From: Galbitalea sp. SE-J8
Lineage (GTDB): Bacteria; Actinomycetota; Actinomycetes; Actinomycetales; Microbacteriaceae
DNA: 60,356 bases
NCBI RefSeq assembly: GCF_030345695.1
Contig: NZ_JAUASV010000018.1
Coordinates: forward strand, 10,744-71,099
Direction: 5' to 3'
The position numbers and the translations under genes were made by a program. Position 1 is the first letter of the stretch; each line of letters opens with the position of its first letter. This document shows positions 55,031-60,356 of this stretch, piece after piece. Below the pieces are notes generated by a model that did not search any database, was not told where the DNA came from, and saw only the letters and a program-made list of their open reading frames with translations.

Positions 55031-55372
55031 ATGGAGCGCATGACTTTCGTTCTCGCTGGGGCGACGCTCGCCCTCGGCCCCGTTGCAGCGGTGGCCGGTC
55101 CGGCAATGGCGGCGACCTATTCAGGTTCGAAGACGTGTCCGTTGGGGAACCAGGTATACATCTCTACCTCACTGGACCCGCTCGCGGGCGCCGCCAGCGG
55201 TAGCCAGACCGCCCACGTGCACGCGACAACCGGCGGGAACTTCACCACCAACTTTACTGGCCTTGGAACGAAGACGAGTTGGTCGCATGGCTATCGAACG
55301 TCCAGCTACTCGGGGACGCCGGCGTACGCCTTCTATTCGACAGTGGTAGGTTGCGCGAGCACAGGTGTCTAG
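55031..55372 (+). CDS. Small exported two-cysteine protein (candidate bacteriocin-like product)
   Basis: 113 aa. Signal peptide TFVLAGATLALGPVAAVAGP with a cleavage-type site AMAA before TYSGSKTCPLG. The mature part (about 85 aa) is Ser/Thr/Gly/aromatic-rich, with two Cys near its ends (about residues 36 and 108) that could form one disulfide. SQTAHVHATTGGNFTTNF and WSHGYRTSSYSG give strand-like patterns. Size, export and location beside an exporter with a wall adaptor recall lactococcin-972-type bacteriocins, but no direct family match is claimed. Confidence 0.7.
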   Translation: MERMTFVLAGATLALGPVAAVAGPAMAATYSGSKTCPLGNQVYISTSLDPLAGAASGSQTAHVHATTGGNFTTNFTGLGTKTSWSHGYRTSSYSGTPAYAFYSTVVGCASTGV

Positions 55373-55943
55373 CCCGTCGTGCAGCAAGGCAGTCCTTGCA
55401 CTGTTCGCCGCTGCAACCATGCTCGCTGGGTGCACAGCCACATCAGCCGAACTCGGGGCCGAGGACACACCGGCCCCAGTCCCAACGATGCCCGCCTACG
55501 CGCTTCGACCCAGTCGATCTCAACTCATCGCGGAGGCGACTGGGAATTGCATGACCGACAAAGGGTGGAATGTGTCGGTCGGCAGCGATGCTGGCGTTTC
55601 TAACGTCGACCCTATCCCTGACGCCGAAATGCAGTCCTACCAAGATGACTACAACGATTGCCTCGCCGAATCGGGCGGAAATGAGGCGACGGCGCCCACG
55701 GACCTGACCGACGCGGTCTTGAAACGGGCTTGGGAGCGCGAGCAGCAGAGCTGGGACTGCCTGCACACAGCGGGACTCACGGTGGCGGAGGTGCCATCCC
55801 TCACGTCATACGAGCAGACTGCCCGTTCGGGCAAGTTTTATTCGACATGGGCGTTGCTTACTTCGAATAACGAGGAATCGCCATCGGACCTCGAGCATCT
55901 CGCAAAACTGTGCCCCGATCCGATGCAATGGTTCGGAACCTGA
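55365..55943 (+). CDS. Cys-containing lipoprotein of the cassette (candidate immunity or partner)
   Basis: 192 aa. GTG start overlaps the preceding gene by 8 bp, implying coupled synthesis. Signal peptide AVLALFAAATMLAGC ends in a lipobox (Cys about residue 23). The mature part has Cys in GNCMTDKGW, DCLAE, WDCLHTAG and KLCPD, spaced for two disulfides, with acidic helices. No family recognised. A surface lipoprotein co-made with a small exported protein suggests an immunity or delivery role (inference). Confidence 0.7.
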   Translation: MSSPSCSKAVLALFAAATMLAGCTATSAELGAEDTPAPVPTMPAYALRPSRSQLIAEATGNCMTDKGWNVSVGSDAGVSNVDPIPDAEMQSYQDDYNDCLAESGGNEATAPTDLTDAVLKRAWEREQQSWDCLHTAGLTVAEVPSLTSYEQTARSGKFYSTWALLTSNNEESPSDLEHLAKLCPDPMQWFGT

Positions 55944-55967
55944 CCGCGCGGGCGTTCCCACCCTCGA

Positions 55968-56045
55968 TGCCCGTGTGAGGACGTTCTGCGCGTGTGAGGA
56001 CGGCCCGGGCCGTCCTCACACGCGCAGAACGTCCTCACACGGGCA
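55968..56045. repeat. 78-bp perfect palindrome containing copy 3 of the 68-bp element
   Basis: The 68-bp core 55973-56040 is identical to copy 2. Here the flanks TGCCC and GGGCA extend the symmetry to 78 bp. It follows the lipoprotein stop by 25 bp and precedes gpsA by 42 bp, marking the right boundary of the cassette. Confidence 0.95.
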
Positions 56046-56087
56046 TACGGGAGGGGCGGGCGGCGGGGGGTGCGTCAGAATGGACGG

Positions 56088-59854
<3,767 letters not shown>

Positions 59855-59912
59855 CCGCCCCGCCCCGCCCCGCCCCGTCCTGCCGCCCCGCCCCGCCCCG
59901 CCCCGCTCCGCT
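59855..59912. repeat. CCCCG pentanucleotide tract after glf
   Basis: Cytosine-rich tandem CCCCG/CCGCC words fill the space between the glf stop and the first 149-bp repeat. The whole 436-bp gap 59855-60290 holds this tract, two 149-bp repeats and a promoter region; no gene is seen. Confidence 0.75.
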
Positions 59913-60061
59913 CCGCCCTGCCCGCCTCCCGGCCGGGCTCGCCGACAACGGATTTCACGGAGATCCGCGCGTTTCCGCCCGTGGATGCTTCTTCCCATGT
60001 GACGAAGGGGCCGAATCTCCGTGAGATCCGTTGTTCGGGGTGGGCGGGGAGCGCGCCCGGA
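59913..60061. repeat. 149-bp interspersed element, copy A
   Basis: Contains 23-nt inverted arms, ACAACGGATTTCACGGAGAT... (59945-59967) and ...TCTCCGTGAGATCCGTTGT (60012-60034), with two mismatches and a 44-nt loop. Copy B starts 162 bp later and differs at two bases. Confidence 0.9.
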
Positions 60062-60074
60062 CCGGCCCGCTTGC

Positions 60075-60223
60075 CCGCCCTGCCCGCCTCCCGGCCGGGC
60101 TCGCCGACAACGGATTTCACGGAGATCCGCGCGTTTCCGCCCGTGGATGCTTCTTCCCATGTGACGAGGGGGCCGAATCTCCGTGAGATTCGTTGTTCGG
60201 GGTGGGCGGGGAGCGCGCCCGGA
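60075..60223. repeat. 149-bp interspersed element, copy B
   Basis: Directly repeated copy of 59913-60061, with changes at 60168 and 60190. Separated from copy A by 13 bp. Unrelated in sequence to the 68-bp palindrome and to the 1-354 repeat. Confidence 0.9.
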
Positions 60224-60290
60224 GCCGCGAGGGGGCGCAACCCGATATCGGTAGGCTCGTGCGGGTGCCGGAGCAGGGGGTGAGTGCGCG

Positions 60291-60356
60291 ATGAGCGAGC
60301 GCGTGATCGCCGTTCTCGTGACGTACAACCGCCCCGCGCTGTTCGCCGAGGCGCTC
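60291..60356 (+). CDS. GT2-family glycosyltransferase, 3'-truncated by window edge
   Basis: 22 codons only: MSERVIAVLVTYNRPALFAE and on. VIAVLVTYNRP is the first strand of GT-A family 2 transferases (nucleotide-sugar site). Next to glf, so a galactofuranosyltransferase is likely by context. A TAGGCT -10-like box lies about 30 nt upstream. Confidence 0.75.
   Translation, partial: MSERVIAVLVTYNRPALFAEAL

Noticed and set aside
55031-55372. Calling the small exported protein lactococcin 972 itself
   Set aside because: Context is similar, but sequence order and the two cysteines do not match the reference peptide as I recall it.
51937-56045. Cassette as a transposon or insertion sequence
   Set aside because: No transposase gene and no target duplication seen; the ends are complete palindromes rather than terminal inverted repeats of one element.

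Overview
The window is high-GC chromosomal DNA of an actinobacterium, most likely Microbacteriaceae. The evidence is G/C-ending codons throughout, many start codons placed 6-7 nt after a TANNNT-type -10 box (leaderless transcripts), a leuL-leuC-leuD-murA-plsC...gpsA block, CDP-ribitol and galactofuranose wall genes, and the palindromic interspersed repeats familiar from that family. Species cannot be named from sequence alone.

Layout. 1-3478: a CopB-like heavy-metal P-type ATPase whose His-rich N-terminus carries in-frame copies of a palindromic repeat, then a diacylglycerol-kinase-like lipid kinase. 3560-8164: tRNA-Glu(CTC) followed by a decayed integrative element (interrupted tyrosine integrase, frameshifted exported protein, VbhA/Fic pair, small HTH protein, RelE/ParE-type toxin-antitoxin, gene remnants). 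8232-11225: a TetR/SDR pair with two clear operators, a frameshifted GNAT acetyltransferase and a universal stress protein. 11418-18671: a LacI-controlled fructan/sucrose operon (GH32-like enzyme, sugar-binding lipoprotein, two permeases, LacI repressor, canonical GH32).

18789-30811: mostly redox and regulatory genes. These include an SDR/aldo-keto reductase operon divergent from an XRE regulator, a zinc alcohol dehydrogenase, a broken MFS gene plus cupin, a second XRE regulator, TetR and XRE-cupin regulators, an LLM-class flavoenzyme, msrB-msrA, and an ArsR/SRPBCC pair with paired operators. 30812-35089 (minus strand): metQ-metN-metI-aminotransferase-luxS, read as methionine uptake plus SAM-cycle recycling.

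35278-47317: an amidase-6 secreted protein, a 5'-3' exonuclease, a dialkylglycine-decarboxylase-like aminotransferase with divergent LysR, a Mop-domain regulator, terC behind a yybP-ykoY-like (Mn2+) riboswitch, a MacB/FtsX ABC transporter preceded by a 29-codon ORF, two FHA proteins, and a SigJ-type sigma factor with an SDR. 47444-51888: the leu attenuator and leuCD-murA-plsC.

51937-56045: the most unusual segment, a less G/C-extreme five-gene divergent cassette. It encodes an FtsX-like permease, an ATPase, a peptidoglycan-binding membrane adaptor, a small exported two-Cys protein and a Cys-containing lipoprotein. It is bracketed by two identical 68-bp perfect palindromes and sits between plsC and gpsA. 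56088-60356: gpsA, a bifunctional CDP-ribitol synthase, UDP-galactopyranose mutase with a collagen-like insert, a 149-bp repeat pair and the start of a glycosyltransferase.
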